The notes beneath the pieces were generated by a model. It did no database searches, was not told the origin of the DNA, and saw only the letters and a program-made list of their open reading frames with translations. A stretch of 64,000 nucleotides of DNA from Tetragonia tetragonoides (taxonomy: Eukaryota > Streptophyta > Magnoliopsida > Caryophyllales > Aizoaceae). How positions within the stretch are numbered: the first letter of the stretch is position 1; the number at the start of each line of letters is the position of its first letter. The translations under genes and the position numbers were made by a program. The stretch spans positions 26,754,501-26,818,500 of the forward strand of contig CM076140.1 in NCBI GenBank assembly GCA_038025085.1, given 5' to 3'. This document shows positions 12,828 through 25,084 of the stretch, piece by piece.

Positions 12828-13142
12828 TGATGCGTTAGCAAAACTGAAGGTTTTAGCTCGTTTTCGAACAATGGATGTTTTGATAATATTTTGTTTGTTT
12901 TTTTGATTATAGAGATTGAAAACGAAGTAAATGAAACGAAAAATAAGAAGAGGGAGGATAGATAGCACCACCACCAAGACTATAAAGGATTTAACCACCA
13001 AGTCAAGGCTAAAGGATACTACTTGTTTTACCAAATATCCCTAAGGACATTATAAAGAACAACAAGGTTTGTAAGCAAAAGGCAGCAGCCGTTTCATATT
13101 TTCATTCATCATCAAGTACCTTTTACATCAGCTGTTCTTACA

Positions 13143-13150
13143 TATTTATA
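13143..13150 (-). promoter_or_regulatory. Probable LTR core promoter (TATA box)
   Basis: Minus strand reads CCCCTATAAATATG, a good plant-type TATA box, about 630 bp from the start of the LTR in that orientation. Transcription would start about 30 bases further on, near 13115. The plus strand has no equally good TATA box at a suitable place. This box is the main argument for minus orientation. Confidence 0.6.
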
Positions 13151-13322
13151 GGGGTCACAAATGTGCCCTAATAACCTAAGAATACTCTAGAAAGGGTGAG
13201 CTGTCCAAGAGTAGTGCCCAAGCAAAATGAAACTTCAGTATTTTGCCCAGAAATGAGCCAAATACGTGCAGTACAATTTGGAGCGCATTTCCTTCCGTTT
13301 TGGACCACTTGACAGCTGTTGC

Positions 13323-13342
13323 TTGTCCTTGCACAAGGACAA
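13323..13342. promoter_or_regulatory. Perfect 9-bp inverted repeat in the LTR U3
   Basis: TTGTCCTTG and CAAGGACAA are separated by two bases. The palindrome lies about 175 bp upstream of the TATA box in minus orientation. It could bind a dimeric regulator or form a hairpin; nothing else in the sequence decides this. Confidence 0.45.
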
Positions 13343-13495
13343 ACGTGGGTAAGCTGTAAGAGGAGCCTCAAGCTCCATCCTTATCCATCCCCTGTGCTTT
13401 TAGACTCTCCTCATTCAGTAGCTACTTAGGGAATTCAAAATGCAATTAAAACTTCCTAATTAACTAATTACATGCAACATAATTAAGCTACTTAA

Positions 13496-13616
13496 GTACG
13501 AACATGTGTACGAACATTTGTACGGACAAAAACCAAGTTAATCAACTAATCATGATAATTAAGCTAATTGCAAGGTTATTTGTGTACGGACATGTGCACT
13601 ACATGTTGTACGGACA
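13496..13616. repeat. GTACGRACA sub-repeats in the LTR U3
   Basis: Five copies of GTACGRACA lie at 13496, 13508, 13520, 13584 and 13608. The first three are spaced exactly 12 bp apart and the last two 24 bp apart, so a 12-bp unit underlies the array. The longer TTGTACGGACAAAAACCA occurs at 13518-13535 and again at 13606-13623. They lie upstream of the TATA box on the minus strand, where LTR enhancers with repeated motifs are often found. Regulatory function is inference. Confidence 0.75.
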
Positions 13617-13779
13617 AAAACCAGGTTTATGCCATAGAAAGGACATTAATGCCCCTAGGACCATTAATGAAGCCACCATGTACTAAGAGAGTGCCTTAGG
13701 ACATGATAATATCATTAATCGACCAAGAACAGATTGCATGGCACTTAAGTGAAGAGAGGAGCTTGATGCCAACGCATCA

Positions 13780-13784
13780 GACTA
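13780..13784 (+). repeat. Target-site duplication, right copy (GACTA)
   Basis: Exact copy of 12823-12827, and the satellite continues from it in phase (CACCTTGGATG). Perfect identity and undamaged LTR ends suggest a fairly recent insertion compared with the LTR at 62930. Confidence 0.92.
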
Positions 13785-15735
13785 CACCTTGGATGTTTAC
13801 AAGTACAAACAAGCTTCAACTCAAGCTTTTGAATGCATTTACGCGTTTTAAAAGCTCATACGAGTAGGGTGAAAGAGATTTGAGTTCTTTTGTGTTGTAT
13901 ATTAAGAGAAAGCATTCAAATACTTTGTTTGGATAAATTTGAGTGTGAAACTACACCTAGGATGTTTACAAGTACAAACAAGCTTCAACTCAAGCTTTTT
14001 AATGCATTTACGCGTTTTAAATGCTCATACGAGTAGGGTGAAAGAGATTTGAGTTCTTTTGTGTTGTATATTAAGAGAAAGCATCCAAATACATTGTTTA
14101 CATTCATTTGAGTGTGAAACTACACCTAGGATGTTTACAAGTACAAACAAGCTTCAACTCAACCTTTTGAACGCATTTACGCGTTTTAAAAGCTCATACG
14201 AGTAGGGTGAAAGAGATTTGAGTTCTTTTGTGTTGTATATTAAAAGAAAGCATCCAAATAATTTGTATGGATTATTTTGAGTGTGAAACTAAACCTAGGA
14301 TGTTTAGAAGTACAAACAAGCTTCCACTCAAGCTTTTGAATGCATTTACGCGTTTTAAAAGCTCATACGAGTAGGGTGAAAGAGATTTGAGTTCTTTTGT
14401 GTTGTATATTAAGAGAAAGCATTCAAATACTTTTTTTGGATAAATTTGAGTGTGAAACTACACCATGGACGTTTACAAGTACAAACAAGCTTCAACTCAA
14501 GCTTTTGAATGCATTTACGCGTTTTAAAAGCTCGTACGAGTAGGGTGAAAGAGATTTGAATTCTTTTGTGTTGTATATTAAGAGAAAGCATCTAAATACT
14601 TTGTTTGCATTCATTTGAGTGTGAAACTACACCTAGGATGTTTACAAGTACAAACAAGCTTCAACTAAAGCTTTTGAATGCATTTACGCGTTTTAAAAGC
14701 TCATACGAGTAGGGTGAAAGAGATTTGAGTTCTTTTGTGTTGTATATTAAGAGAAAGCATTCAAATACTTTGTTTGGATTAATTTGAGTTTGAAACTACA
14801 CCTAGGATGTTTACAAGTACAAACAAGGTTCAACTCAAGCTTTTGAATGCATTTACGAAGTTTAAAAGCTCATACGAGTAGGGTGAAAGAGATTTGAGTT
14901 CTTTTGTGTTGTATATTAAGAGAAAGCATCTAAATGCTTTGTTTGCATTCATTTGAGTTAGAAACTACACCTAGGATGTTTACAAGTACAAACAAGCTTC
15001 AGCTCAAGCTTTTGAATGCATTTCCGCGTTTTAAAAGCTCATACGAGTAGGGTGAAAGAGATTTGAGTTCTTTTGTGTTGTATATTAAGAGAAAGCATCC
15101 AAACACTTTGTTTGCATTTATTTGAGTGTGAAACTACACCTAGGATGTTTACAAGTACAAACAAGCTTCAACTCAAGCTTTTGAATGCATTTACGCGTTT
15201 TAAAAGCTCATACGAGTAGGGTGAAAGATATTTGCGTTCTTTTGTGTTGTATATTAAGAGAAAACATAAAAATACTTTGTTTGGATTAATTTGAGTGTGA
15301 AACTACACCTAGGATGTTTACAAGTACAAACAAGCTTCAACTCAAGCTTTTGAATGCATTTACGCGTTTTAAAAGCTCACACGAGTAGGGTGAAAGAGAT
15401 TTGAGTTCTTTTGTGTTGTATATTAAGAGAAAGCATCCAAATACTTTGTTTGGATTCATTTGAGTGTGAGACTACACCTTGGTTGTTTACAAGTTCAAAC
15501 AAGCTTCAACTCAAGCTTTTGAATGCATTTACGCGTTTTAAAAGCTCATACGAGTAGGGTGAAAGAGATTTGAGTTCTTTTGTGTTGTATATTTAGAGAA
15601 AGCATCCAAACACTTTGTTTGCATTCATTTCAGTGTGAAACTACACCTAGGATGTTTACGAGTACAAACAAGCTTCAACTCAAGCTTTTGAATGCATTTA
15701 CGCGTTTTAAATGCTTATAGGAGTAGGGTGAAAGA

Positions 15736-16073
15736 TATTTGCGTTCTTTTGTGTTGTATATTAAGAGAAAACATAAAAATACTTTGTTTGCATTCATTTG
15801 AGTGTGAAACTACACCTAGGATGTTTACAAGTACAAACAAGCTTCAACTCAAGCTTTTGAATGCATTTACGCGTTTTAAATGCTTATAGGAGTAGGGTGA
15901 AAGAGATTTGCGTTCTTTTGTGTTGTATATTAAGAGAAAACATAAAAATACTTTGTTTGCATTCATTTGAGTGTGAAACTACACCTAGGATGTTTACAAG
16001 TACAAACAAGCTTCAACTCAAGCTTTTGAATGCATTTACGCGTTTTAAATGCTTATAGGAGTAGGGTGAAAGA
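15736..16073. repeat. Paired ATAAAAATAC monomers, cassette 1
   Basis: Two consecutive monomers carry GCGTTC, ACATAAAAATAC and TGCTTATAGGAG. The same pair recurs at 18768, 21683 and 26755, spaced 18, 17 and 30 monomers apart once the known indels are counted. Confidence 0.9.
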
Positions 16074-17425
16074 GATTTGAGTTCTTTTGTGTTGTATATT
16101 AAGAGAAATCATTCAAATACTTTGTTTGGATTAATTTGAGTGTGAAACTACACCTAGGATGTTTACAAGTACAAACAAGCTTCAAGTCAACCTTTTGAAT
16201 GCATTTATGCGTTTTAAAAGCTCGTACGAGTAGGGTGAAAGAGATTTGAGTTCTTTTGTGTTGTATATTAGGAGAAAGCATCCAAATACTTTGTTTGCAT
16301 TCATTTGAGTGTGAAACTACACCTAGGATGTTCACAAGTACAAACAAGCTTCAACTCAAGCTTTTGAATGCATTTACGCGTTTTAAAAGCTCATACGAGT
16401 AGGGTGAAAGAGATTTGAGTTCTTTTGTGTTGTATATTCAGAGAAAGCATTCAAACACTTTGTTTGGATTAATTTGAGTATGAAACTACACCTAGGATGT
16501 TTACAAGTACAAACAAGCTTCAACTCAAGCTTTTGAATGCATTTACGAAGTTTAAAAGCTCATACGAGTAGGGTGAAAGAGATTTGAGTTCTTTTGTGTT
16601 GTATATTAAGAGAAAGCATCCAAATACTTTGTTTGGATTAATTTGAGGGTGAAACTACACCTAGGATGTTTACAAGTACCAACAAGCTTATACTCAAGCT
16701 TTTGAATGCATTTACGCAGTTTAAAAGCTCATACGAGTAGGGTGAAAGAGATTTGAGTTCTTTTGTGTTGTATATTAAGAGAAAGCATTCAAATACTTTG
16801 TTTGCATTCATTTGAGTGTGAAACTACACCTAGGATGTTTACAAGTACAACCAAGCTTCAACTCAAGCTTTTGAATGCATTTACGCGTTTTAAAAGCTCA
16901 TACGAGTAGGGTGAAAGATATTTGCGTTCTTTTGTGTTGTATATTAAGAGAAAACATAAAAATACTTTGTTTGGATTAATTTGAGTGTGAAACTACACCT
17001 AGGATGTTTCCAAGTACAAACAAGCTTCAACTCAAGCTTTTGAATGCATTTACGCGTTTTAAAAGCTCATACGAGTAGGGTGAAAGAGATTTGAGTTCTT
17101 TTGTGTTGTATATTTAGAGAAAGCATCCAAACACTTTGTTTGCATTCATTTGAGTGTGAAACTACACCTAGGATGTTTACAAGTACAACCAAGCTTCAAC
17201 TCAAGCTTTTGAATGCATTTACGCGTTTTAAAAGCTCATACGAGTAGGGTGAAAGATATTTGCGTTCTTTTGTGTTGTATATTAAGAGAAAACATAAAAA
17301 TACTTTGTTTGGATTAATTTGAGTGTGAAACTACACCTAGGATGTTTACAAGTAGAAACAAGCTTCAACTCAAGCTTTTGAATGCATTTACGCGTTTTAA
17401 AAGCTCACACGAGTAGGGTGAAAGA

Positions 17426-17585
17426 GATTTGAGTTCTTTTGTGTTGTATATTAAGAGAAAGCATCCAAATACTTTGTTTGGATTGATTTGAGTGACCTTG
17501 GATGTTTACAAGTACAAACAAGCTTCAACTCAAGCTTTTGAATGCATTTACGCGTTTTAAAAGCTCATACGAGTAGGGTGAAAGA
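17426..17585. repeat. 160-bp deletion monomer, copy 2
   Basis: Same 9-bp deletion as at 3423-3582. The flanking monomers also match (about 3110-3700 against 17110-17730), so a block of three to four monomers is shared across the LTR insertion. Confidence 0.9.
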
Positions 17586-18767
17586 GATTTGAGTTCTTTT
17601 GTGTTGTATATTTAGAGAAAGCATCCAAACACTTTGTTTGCATTCATTTGAGTGTGAAACTACACCTAGGATGTTTACAAGTACAAACAAGCTTCAACTC
17701 AAGCTTTTGAATACATTTACGCGTTTTAAATGCTTATAGGAGTAGGGTGAAAGAGATTTGAGTTTTTTTGTGTTGTATATTAAGAGAAATCATTCAAATA
17801 CTTTGTTTGGATTAATTTGAGTGTGAAACTACACCTAGGATGGTTACAAGTACAAACAAGCTTCAACTCAAGCTTTTGAATGCATTTACGCGTTTTAAAA
17901 GCTCATACGAGTAGGGTGAAAGAGACTTGAGTTCTTTTGTGTTGTATATTAAGAGAAAGCATCCAAATACTTTGTTTGGATTAATTTGAGGGTGAAACTA
18001 CACCTAGGATGTTTACAAGTACCAACAAGCTTATACTCAAGCTTTTGAATGCATTTACGCGTTTTAAAAGCTCATACGAGTAGGGGGAAAGAGATTTGAG
18101 TTCTTTTGTGTTGTATATTAAGAGAAAGCATCCAAATACTTTGTTTGGATTAATTTGAGGGTGAAACTACACCTAGGATGTTTACAAGTACAAACAAGCT
18201 TCAACTCAAGCTTTTGAATGCATTTACGCGTTTTAAAAGCTCATACGAGTAGGGTGAAAGAGATTTGAGTTCTTTTGTGTTGTATATTAAAAGAAAGCAT
18301 CCAAATACTTTGTATGGATTAATTTGAGTGTGAAACTAAACCTAGGATGTTTAGAAGTACAAACAAGCTTCCACTCAAGCTTTTGAATGCATTTACGCGT
18401 TTTAAAAGCTCATACGAGTAGGGTGAAAGAGATTTGAGTTCTTTTGTTTGTATATTAAGAGAAAGCATCCAAATACTTTGTTTGGATTCATTTGAGTGTG
18501 AGACAACACCTTGGATGTTTACAAGTACAAACAAGCTTCAACTCAAGCTTTTGAATGCATTTACGCGTTTTAAAAGCTCATACGAGTAGGGTGAAAGAGA
18601 TTTGAGTTCTTTTGTGTTGTATATTTAGAGAAAGCATCCAAACACTTTGTTTGCATTCATTTCAGTGTGAAACTACACCTAGGATGTTTACGAGTACAAA
18701 CAAGCTTCAACTCAAGCTTTTGAATGCATTTACGCGTTTTAAATGCTTATAGGAGTAGGGTGAAAGA

Positions 18768-19105
18768 TATTTGCGTTCTTTTGTGTTGTATATTAAGAGA
18801 AAACATAAAAATACTTTGTTTGCATTCATTTGAGTGTGAAACTACACCTAGGATGTTTACAAGTACAAACAAGCTTCAACTCAAGCTTTTGAATGCATTT
18901 ACGCGTTTTAAATGCTTATAGGAGTAGGGTGAAAGAGATTTGCGTTCTTTTGTGTTGTATACTAAGAGAAAACATAAAAATACTTTGTTTGCATTCATTT
19001 GAGTGTGAAACTACACCTAGGATGTTTACAAGTACAAACAAGCTTCAACTCAAGCTTTTGAATGCATTTACGCGTTTTAAATGCTTATAGGAGTAGGGTG
19101 AAAGA
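18768..19105. repeat. Paired ATAAAAATAC monomers, cassette 2
   Basis: Same two-monomer cassette as at 15736, 3032 bp later. It has a private TATACTAAG near 18961. Confidence 0.9.
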
Positions 19106-19130
19106 GATTTGAGTTCTTTTGTGTTGTATA

Positions 19131-21060
19131 TTAAGAGAAATCATTCAAATACTTTGTTTGGATTAATTTGAGTGTGAAACTACACCTAGGATGTTTACAA
19201 GTACAAACAAGCTTCAACTCAACCTTTTGAATGCATTTATGCGTTTTAAAAGCTCGTACGAGTAGGGTGAAAGAGATTTGAGTTCTTTTGTGTTGTATAT
19301 TAGGAGAAAGCATTCAAACACTTTGTTTGGTTTAATTTGAGTGTGAAACTAAACCTAGGATGTTTACAAGTACAAACAAGCTTCAACTCAAGCTTTTGAA
19401 TGCATTTACGAAGTTTAAAAGCTCATACGAGTAGGGTGAAAGAGATTTGAGTTCTTTTGTGTTGTATATTAAGAGAAAGCATCTAAATGCTTTGCTTGCA
19501 TTCATTTGAGTTTGAAACTACACCTAGGATGTTTACAAGTACAAACAAGCTTAAGCTCAAGCTTTTGAATGCATTTACGCAGTTTAAAAGCTCATATTAG
19601 TAGGGTGAAAGAGATTTGAGTTCTTTTGTGTTGTATATTAAGAGAAAGCATCTAAATACTTTGTTTGCATTCATTTGAGTGTGAAACTACACCTAGGATG
19701 TTTACAAGTACAAACAAGCTTCAACTAAAGCTTTTGAATGCATTTACGCGTTTTAAAAGCTCATACAAGTAGGGTGAAAGAGATTTGAGTTCTTTTGTGT
19801 TGTATATTATGAGAAAACATTCAAATACTTTGTTTGGATTAATTTGAGTGTGAAACTACACCTAGGATGATTACCAGTACAAACAAGCTTCAACTCAAGC
19901 TTTTGAATGCATTTACGCAGTTTAAAAGCTCATACCGATAGGGTGAAAGAGATTTGAGTTCTTTTGTGTTGTATATTAAGAGAAAGCATCTAAATACTTT
20001 GTTTGCATTCATTTGAGTGTGAAACTACACCTAGGATGTTTTGTTTGCGTTCATTTGAGTATGAAACTATACCAAGAATGTTTTAAAGTGCAAACAAGCT
20101 TCAACTCAAGCTTTTGAATGCATTTACGCGTTTTAAATGCTCATACGAGTAGGGTGAAAGAGATTTGAGTTCTTTTGTGTTGTATATTAAGAGAAAGCAT
20201 TCAAATACTTTGTTTGGATTAATTTGAGTGTGAAACTACACCTGGGATGTTTATAAGTACAAACAAGCTTCAACTCAAGCTTTTTAATGCATTTACGCGT
20301 TTTAAATGCTCATACGAGTAGGGTGAAAGAGATTTGAGTTATTTTGTGTTGTATATTAAGAGAAAGCATCCAAATACTTTGTTTACATTCATTTGAGTGT
20401 GAAACTACACCTAGGATGTTTACAAGTACAAACAAGCTTCAACTCAACCTTTTGAATGCATTTACGCGTTTTAAAAGCTCATACTTGTAGGGTGAAAGAG
20501 ATTTTAGTTCTTTTGTGTTGTATATTAAAAGAAAGCATCCAAATACTTTGTATGGATTAATTTGAGTGTGAAACTAAACCTAGGATGTTTAGAAGTACAA
20601 ACAAGCTTCCACTCAAGCTTTTGAATGCATTTACGCGTTTTAAAATCTCATACGAGTAGGGTGAAAGAGATTTGAGTTCTTTTGTGTTGTATATTAAGAG
20701 AAAGCATTCAAATACTTTGTTTGGACTAATTTGAGTGTGAAACTACACCTAGGATGTTTACAAGTAGAAACAAGCTTCAACTCAAGCTTTTGAATGCATT
20801 TACGCAGTTTAAATGCTCATACGAGTAGGGTGAAAGAGATTTGAGTTCTTTTGTGTTGTATATTAAGAGAAAGTATCTAAATACTTTGTTCGTATTCATT
20901 TGAGTGTGAAACTACACCTAGGATGTTTACAAGTACAAACAAGCTTCAACTCAAGCTTTTGAATGCATTAACGCGTTTTAAAAGCTCATACGAGTAGGGT
21001 GAAAGAGATTTGAGTTCTTTTGTGTTGTATATTAAGAGAAAACATCAAAATACTTTGTTT
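19131..21060. repeat. 20-monomer-offset duplication, copy 1
   Basis: Pairs with 22384-24330. From about 19480 to 20540 the offset is 3422 bp (20 monomers plus 42 bp). Outside that core it drops to 3253 bp, one monomer less, on both sides. Markers are the 211-bp monomer, TACCGATAGG, ATTATGAGAAAACATTC and the GTAGAAACAAGC monomer. Confidence 0.82.
19951..20161. repeat. 211-bp chimeric monomer (A/B), copy 3
   Basis: Same 42-bp duplication as at 846. It has TTTGCG where the other three copies have TTTACG just after the join. It is preceded by the same TACCGATAGG monomer, so a multi-monomer block was copied and not only this unit. Confidence 0.92.
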
Positions 21061-21682
21061 GCATTCATTTGAGTGTGAAACTACACCTACGATGCTTACA
21101 AGTACAAACAAGCTTCAACTCAACCTTTTGAATGCATTTACGCGTTTTAAAAGCTCGTACGAGTAGGGTGAAAGAGATTTGAGTTCTTTTGTGTTGTATA
21201 TTAGGAGAAAGCATCCAAATACTTTGTTTGCATTCATTTGAGTGTGAAACTACACCTAGGATGTTCACAAGTACAAACAAGCTTCAACTCAAGCTTTTGA
21301 ATGCATTTACGCGTTCTAAAAGCTCATACGAGTAGGGTGAAAGAGATTTGAGTTCTTTTGTGTTGTATATTAAGAGAAAGCATCCAAATACTTTGTTTGG
21401 ATTCATTTGAGTGTGAGACAACAGCTTGGATGTTTACAAGTACAAACAAGCTTCAACTCAAGCTTTTGAATGCATTTACGCGTTTTAAATGCTCATACGA
21501 GTAGGGTGAAAGAGATTTGAGTTATTTTGTGTTGTATATTAAGAGAAAGCATCCAAATACTTTGTTTACATTCATTTGAGTGTGAAACTACACCTAGGAT
21601 GTTTACAAGTACAAACAAGCTTCAACTCAAGCTTTTGAATGCATTTACGCGTTTTAAATGCTTATAGGAGTAGGGTGAAAGA

Positions 21683-22020
21683 TATTTGCGTTCTTTTGTG
21701 TTGTATATTAAGAGAAAACATAAAAATACTTTGTTTGCATTCATTTGAGTGTGAAACTACACCTAGGATGTTTACAAGTACAAACAAGCTTCAACTCAAG
21801 CTTTTGAATGCATTTACGCGTTTTAAATGCTTATAGGAGTAGGGTGAAAGAGATTTGCGTTCTTTTGTGTTGTATATTAAGAGAAAACATAAAAATACTT
21901 TGTTTGCATTCATTTGAGTGTGAAACTACACCTAGGATGTTTACAAGTACAAACAAGCTTCAACTCAAGCTTTTGAATACATTTACGCGTTTTAAATGCT
22001 TATAGGAGTAGGGTGAAAGA
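21683..22020. repeat. Paired ATAAAAATAC monomers, cassette 3
   Basis: Same cassette, 2915 bp after cassette 2, exactly 17 monomers plus the 42 bp of the chimeric monomer at 19951. The second monomer has TTTTGAATACATT, also seen at 17710. Confidence 0.9.
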
Positions 22021-22383
22021 GATTTGAGTTTTTTTGTGTTGTATATTAAGAGAAATCATTCAAATACTTTGTTTGGATTAATTTGAGTGTGAAACTACAC
22101 CTAGGATGGTTACAAGTACAAACAAGCTTCAACTCAAGCTTTTGAATGCATTTACGCGTTTTAAAAGCTCATACGAGTAGGGTGAAAGAGATTTGAGTTC
22201 TTTTGTGTTGTATATTAAGAGAAAGCATCCAAATACTTTGTTTGGATTAATTTGAGGGTGAAACTACACCTAGGATGTTTACAAGTACAAACAAGCTTCA
22301 ACTCAAGCTTTTGAATGCATTTACGCGTTTTAAAAGCTCATACGAGTAGGGTGAAAGAGATTTGAGTTCTTTTGTGTTGTATA

Positions 22384-24330
22384 TTAAGAGAAAACATCAA
22401 AATACTTTGTTTGCATTCAATTGAGTGTGAAACTACACCTAGGATGTTTACAAGTACAAACAAGCTTCAACTCAACCTTTTGAATGCATTTACGCGTTTT
22501 AAAAGCTCGTACGAGTAGGGTGAAAGAGATTTGAGTTCTTTTGTGTTGTATATTAGGAGAAAGCATCCAAATACTTTGTTTGCATTCATTTGAGTGTGAA
22601 ACTACACCTAGGATGTTCACAAGTACAAACAAGCTTCAACTCAAGCTTTTGAATGCATTTACGCGTTTTAAATGCTCATACGAGTCGGGTGAAAGAGATT
22701 TGAGTTCTTTTGTGTTGTATATTCAGAGAAAGCATTCAAATACTTTGTTTGGATTAATTTGAGTATGAAACTACACCTAGGATGTTTACAAGTACAAACA
22801 AGCTTCAACTCAAGCTTTTGAATGCATTTACGAAGTTTAAAAGCTCATACGAGTAGGGTGAAAGAGATTTGAGTTCTTTTGTGTTGTATATTAAGAGAAA
22901 GCATCTAAATGCTTTGTTTGCATTCATTTGAGTTTGAAACTACACCTAGGATTTTTACAAGTACAAACAAGCTTCAGCTCAAGCTTTTGAATGCATTTAC
23001 GCAGTTTAAAAGCTCATACGAGTAGGGTGAAAGAGATTTGAGTTCTTTTGTGTTGTATATTAAGAGAAAGCATCTAAATACTTTGTTTGCATTCATTTGA
23101 GTGTGAAACTACACCTAGGATGTTTACAAGTACAAACAAGCTTCAACTAAAGCTTTTGAATGCATTTACGCGTTTTAAAAGCTCATACAAGTAGGGTGAA
23201 AGAGATTTGAGTTCTTTTGTGTTGTATATTATGAGAAAACATTCAAATACTTTGTTTGGATTAATTTGAGTGTGAAACTACACCTAGGATGATTACAAGT
23301 AAAAACAACCTTCAACTCAAGCTTTTGAATGCATTTACGCAGTTTAAAAGCTCATACCGATAGGGTGAAAGAGATTTGAGTTCTTTTGTGTTGTATACTA
23401 AAAGAAAGCATCTAAATACTTTGTTTGCATTCATTTGAGTGTGAAACTACACCTAGGATGTTTTGTTTACGTTCATTTGAGTATGAAACTATACCAAGAA
23501 TGTTTTAAAGTGCAAACAAGCTTCAACTCAAGCTTTTGAATGCATTTACGCGTTTTAAATGCTCATATGAGTAGGGTGAAAGAGATTTGAGTTCTTTTGT
23601 GTTGTATATTAAGAGAAAGCATTCAAATACTTTGTTTGGATTAATTTGAGTGTGAAACTATACCTGGGATGTTTACAAGTACAAACAACCTTCAACTCAA
23701 GCTTTTTAATGCATTTACGCGTTTTAAATGCTCATACGAGTAGGGTGAAAGAGATTTGAGTTATTTTGTGTTGTATATTAAGAGAAAGCATCCAAATACT
23801 TTGTTTACATTCATTTGAGTGTGAAACTACACCTAGGATGTTTACAAGTACAAACAAGCTTCAACTCAACCTTTTGAATGCATTTACGCGTTTTAAAAGC
23901 TCATACTTGTAGGGTGAAAGAGATTTTAGTTCTTTTGTGTTGTATATTAAAAGAAAGCATTCAAATACTTTGTTTGGACTAATTTGAGTGTGAAACTACA
24001 CCTAGGATGTTTACAAGTAGAAACAAGCTTCAACTCAAGCTTTTGAATGCATTTACGCAGTTTAAATGCTCATACGAGTAGGGTGAAAGAGATTTGAGTT
24101 CTTTTGTGTTGTATATTAAGAGAAAGTATCTAAATACTTTGTTCGTATTCATTTGAGTGTGAAACTACACCTAGGATGTTTACAAGTACAAACAAGCTTC
24201 AACTCAAGCTTTTGAATGCATTTACGCGTTTTAAAAGCTCATACGAGTAGGGTGAAAGAGATTTGAGTTCTTTTGTGTTGTATATTAAGAGAAAACATCA
24301 AAATACTTTGTTTGCATTCATTTGAGTGTG
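22384..24330. repeat. 20-monomer-offset duplication, copy 2
   Basis: Partner of 19131-21060. At about 23940-23960 it lacks one monomer present in copy 1 at about 20520-20690: the start of that monomer (TATTAAAAGAAAGCAT) is joined in register to the body of the next one (TCAAATACTTTGTTTGGACTAA). It has one extra monomer near 22.7 kb. Confidence 0.8.
23373..23583. repeat. 211-bp chimeric monomer (A/B), copy 4
   Basis: Same 42-bp duplication, exactly 3422 bp (20 monomers plus 42 bp) after copy 3 and part of the duplication described at 19131-21060 and 22384-24330. Confidence 0.92.
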
Positions 24331-24935
24331 AAACTACACCTAGGATGTTTACAAGTACAAACAAGCTTCAACTCAAGCTTTTGAATGCATTTACGCGTTT
24401 TAAAAGCTCATACGAGTAGGGTGAAAGAGATTTGAGTTCTTTTGTGTTGTATATTTAGAGAAAGCATCCAAACACTTTGTTTGCATTCATTTGAGTGTGA
24501 AACTACACCTAGGATGTTTACAAGTACAAACAAGCTTCAACTCAAGCTTTTGAATGCATTTACGCGTTTTAAAAGCTCATACGAGTAGGGTGAAAGAGAT
24601 TTTAGTTCTTTTGTGTTGTATATTAAAAGAAAGCATCCAAATACTTTGTATGGATTAATTTGAGTGTGAAACTAAACCTAGGATGTTTAGAAGTACAAAC
24701 AAGCTTCCACTCAAGCTTTTGAATGCATTTAGGCGTTTTAAAAGCTCATACGAGTAGGGTGAAAGAGATTTGAGTTCTTTTGTGTTGTATATTAAGAGAA
24801 AGCATCCAAATACTTTGTTTGGATTCATTTGAGTGTGAGACAACACCTTGGATGTTTACAAGTACAAACAAGCTTCAACTCAAGCTTTTGAATGCATTTA
24901 CGCGTTTTAAAAGCTCATACGAGTAGGGTGAAAGA

Positions 24936-25084
24936 GATTTGAGTTCTTTTGTGTTGTATATTAAGAGAAATCATTCAAATACTTTGTTTGGATTAATTTG
25001 AGTGTGAAACTACACCTAGGATGTATACTCAAGCTTTTGAATGCTTTTACGCGTTTTAAAAGCTCATACGAGTAGGGTGAAAGA
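24936..25084. repeat. 149-bp deletion monomer, copy 1
   Basis: Lacks 20 bp (monomer positions 90-109): AGGATGT joins directly to ATACTCAAGC. It derives from the sub-type with ACCAACAAGCTTATACTC. A further change (AATGCTTTTACGCG in place of AATGCATTTACGCG) accompanies all seven copies. Confidence 0.92.

Larger units (their letters stand above)
12828..13779 (-). mobile_element. Solo LTR of an LTR retrotransposon (952 bp)
   Basis: This is non-satellite sequence cut cleanly into one monomer. It starts TGATGCGTTAGCA and ends TGCCAACGCATCA, so it has TG...CA ends within a 13-bp terminal inverted repeat with one mismatch. A perfect 5-bp target duplication (GACTA) flanks it. No satellite base is missing: the phase runs from monomer position 77 on the left to 73-77 again on the right. 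There is no second LTR, primer-binding site, gag or pol sequence, so it is a solo LTR, the product known to arise by LTR-LTR recombination. Minus orientation is inferred from a TATA box read on that strand (13150-13143), which gives a U3 of about 630 bp and an R-U5 of about 290 bp. A non-autonomous DNA transposon is less likely, because 5-bp duplications with TG...CA ends are typical of LTR elements. I cannot assign Copia or Gypsy from the LTR alone. Confidence 0.88.
15420..19310. repeat. 18-monomer long-range duplication (offset 3032 bp)
   Basis: Blocks at about 15420-16280 and 18452-19310 match at an offset of 3032 bp, that is 18 monomers minus 10 bp. The 10 bp are the 9-bp loss at 17490 and a 1-bp loss at about 18446. 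Shared rare markers include TTCAGTG (15629 and 18661), TTTACGAGT (15656 and 18688) and the paired ATAAAAATAC monomers. Past 19312 the match continues but skips one monomer (19312 aligns with 16449). Confidence 0.82.

Noticed and set aside
12825..13686. Short open frames of 60-69 codons within the first LTR
   Set aside because: They lie in LTR sequence on both strands, overlap U3 and U5 features and show no known domain.
12828..13779. DNA transposon (MITE-like) reading of the first insert, based on its 13-bp terminal inverted repeat
   Set aside because: A 5-bp duplication, TG...CA ends, about 950 bp length and an internal TATA box fit a solo LTR better. Not excluded until relatives are found.
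20036..20090. A separate short mobile insert at the 211-bp monomers
   Set aside because: The additional 42 bp are themselves satellite (positions 50-91 of a B-like monomer), so this is an internal duplication and not foreign DNA.
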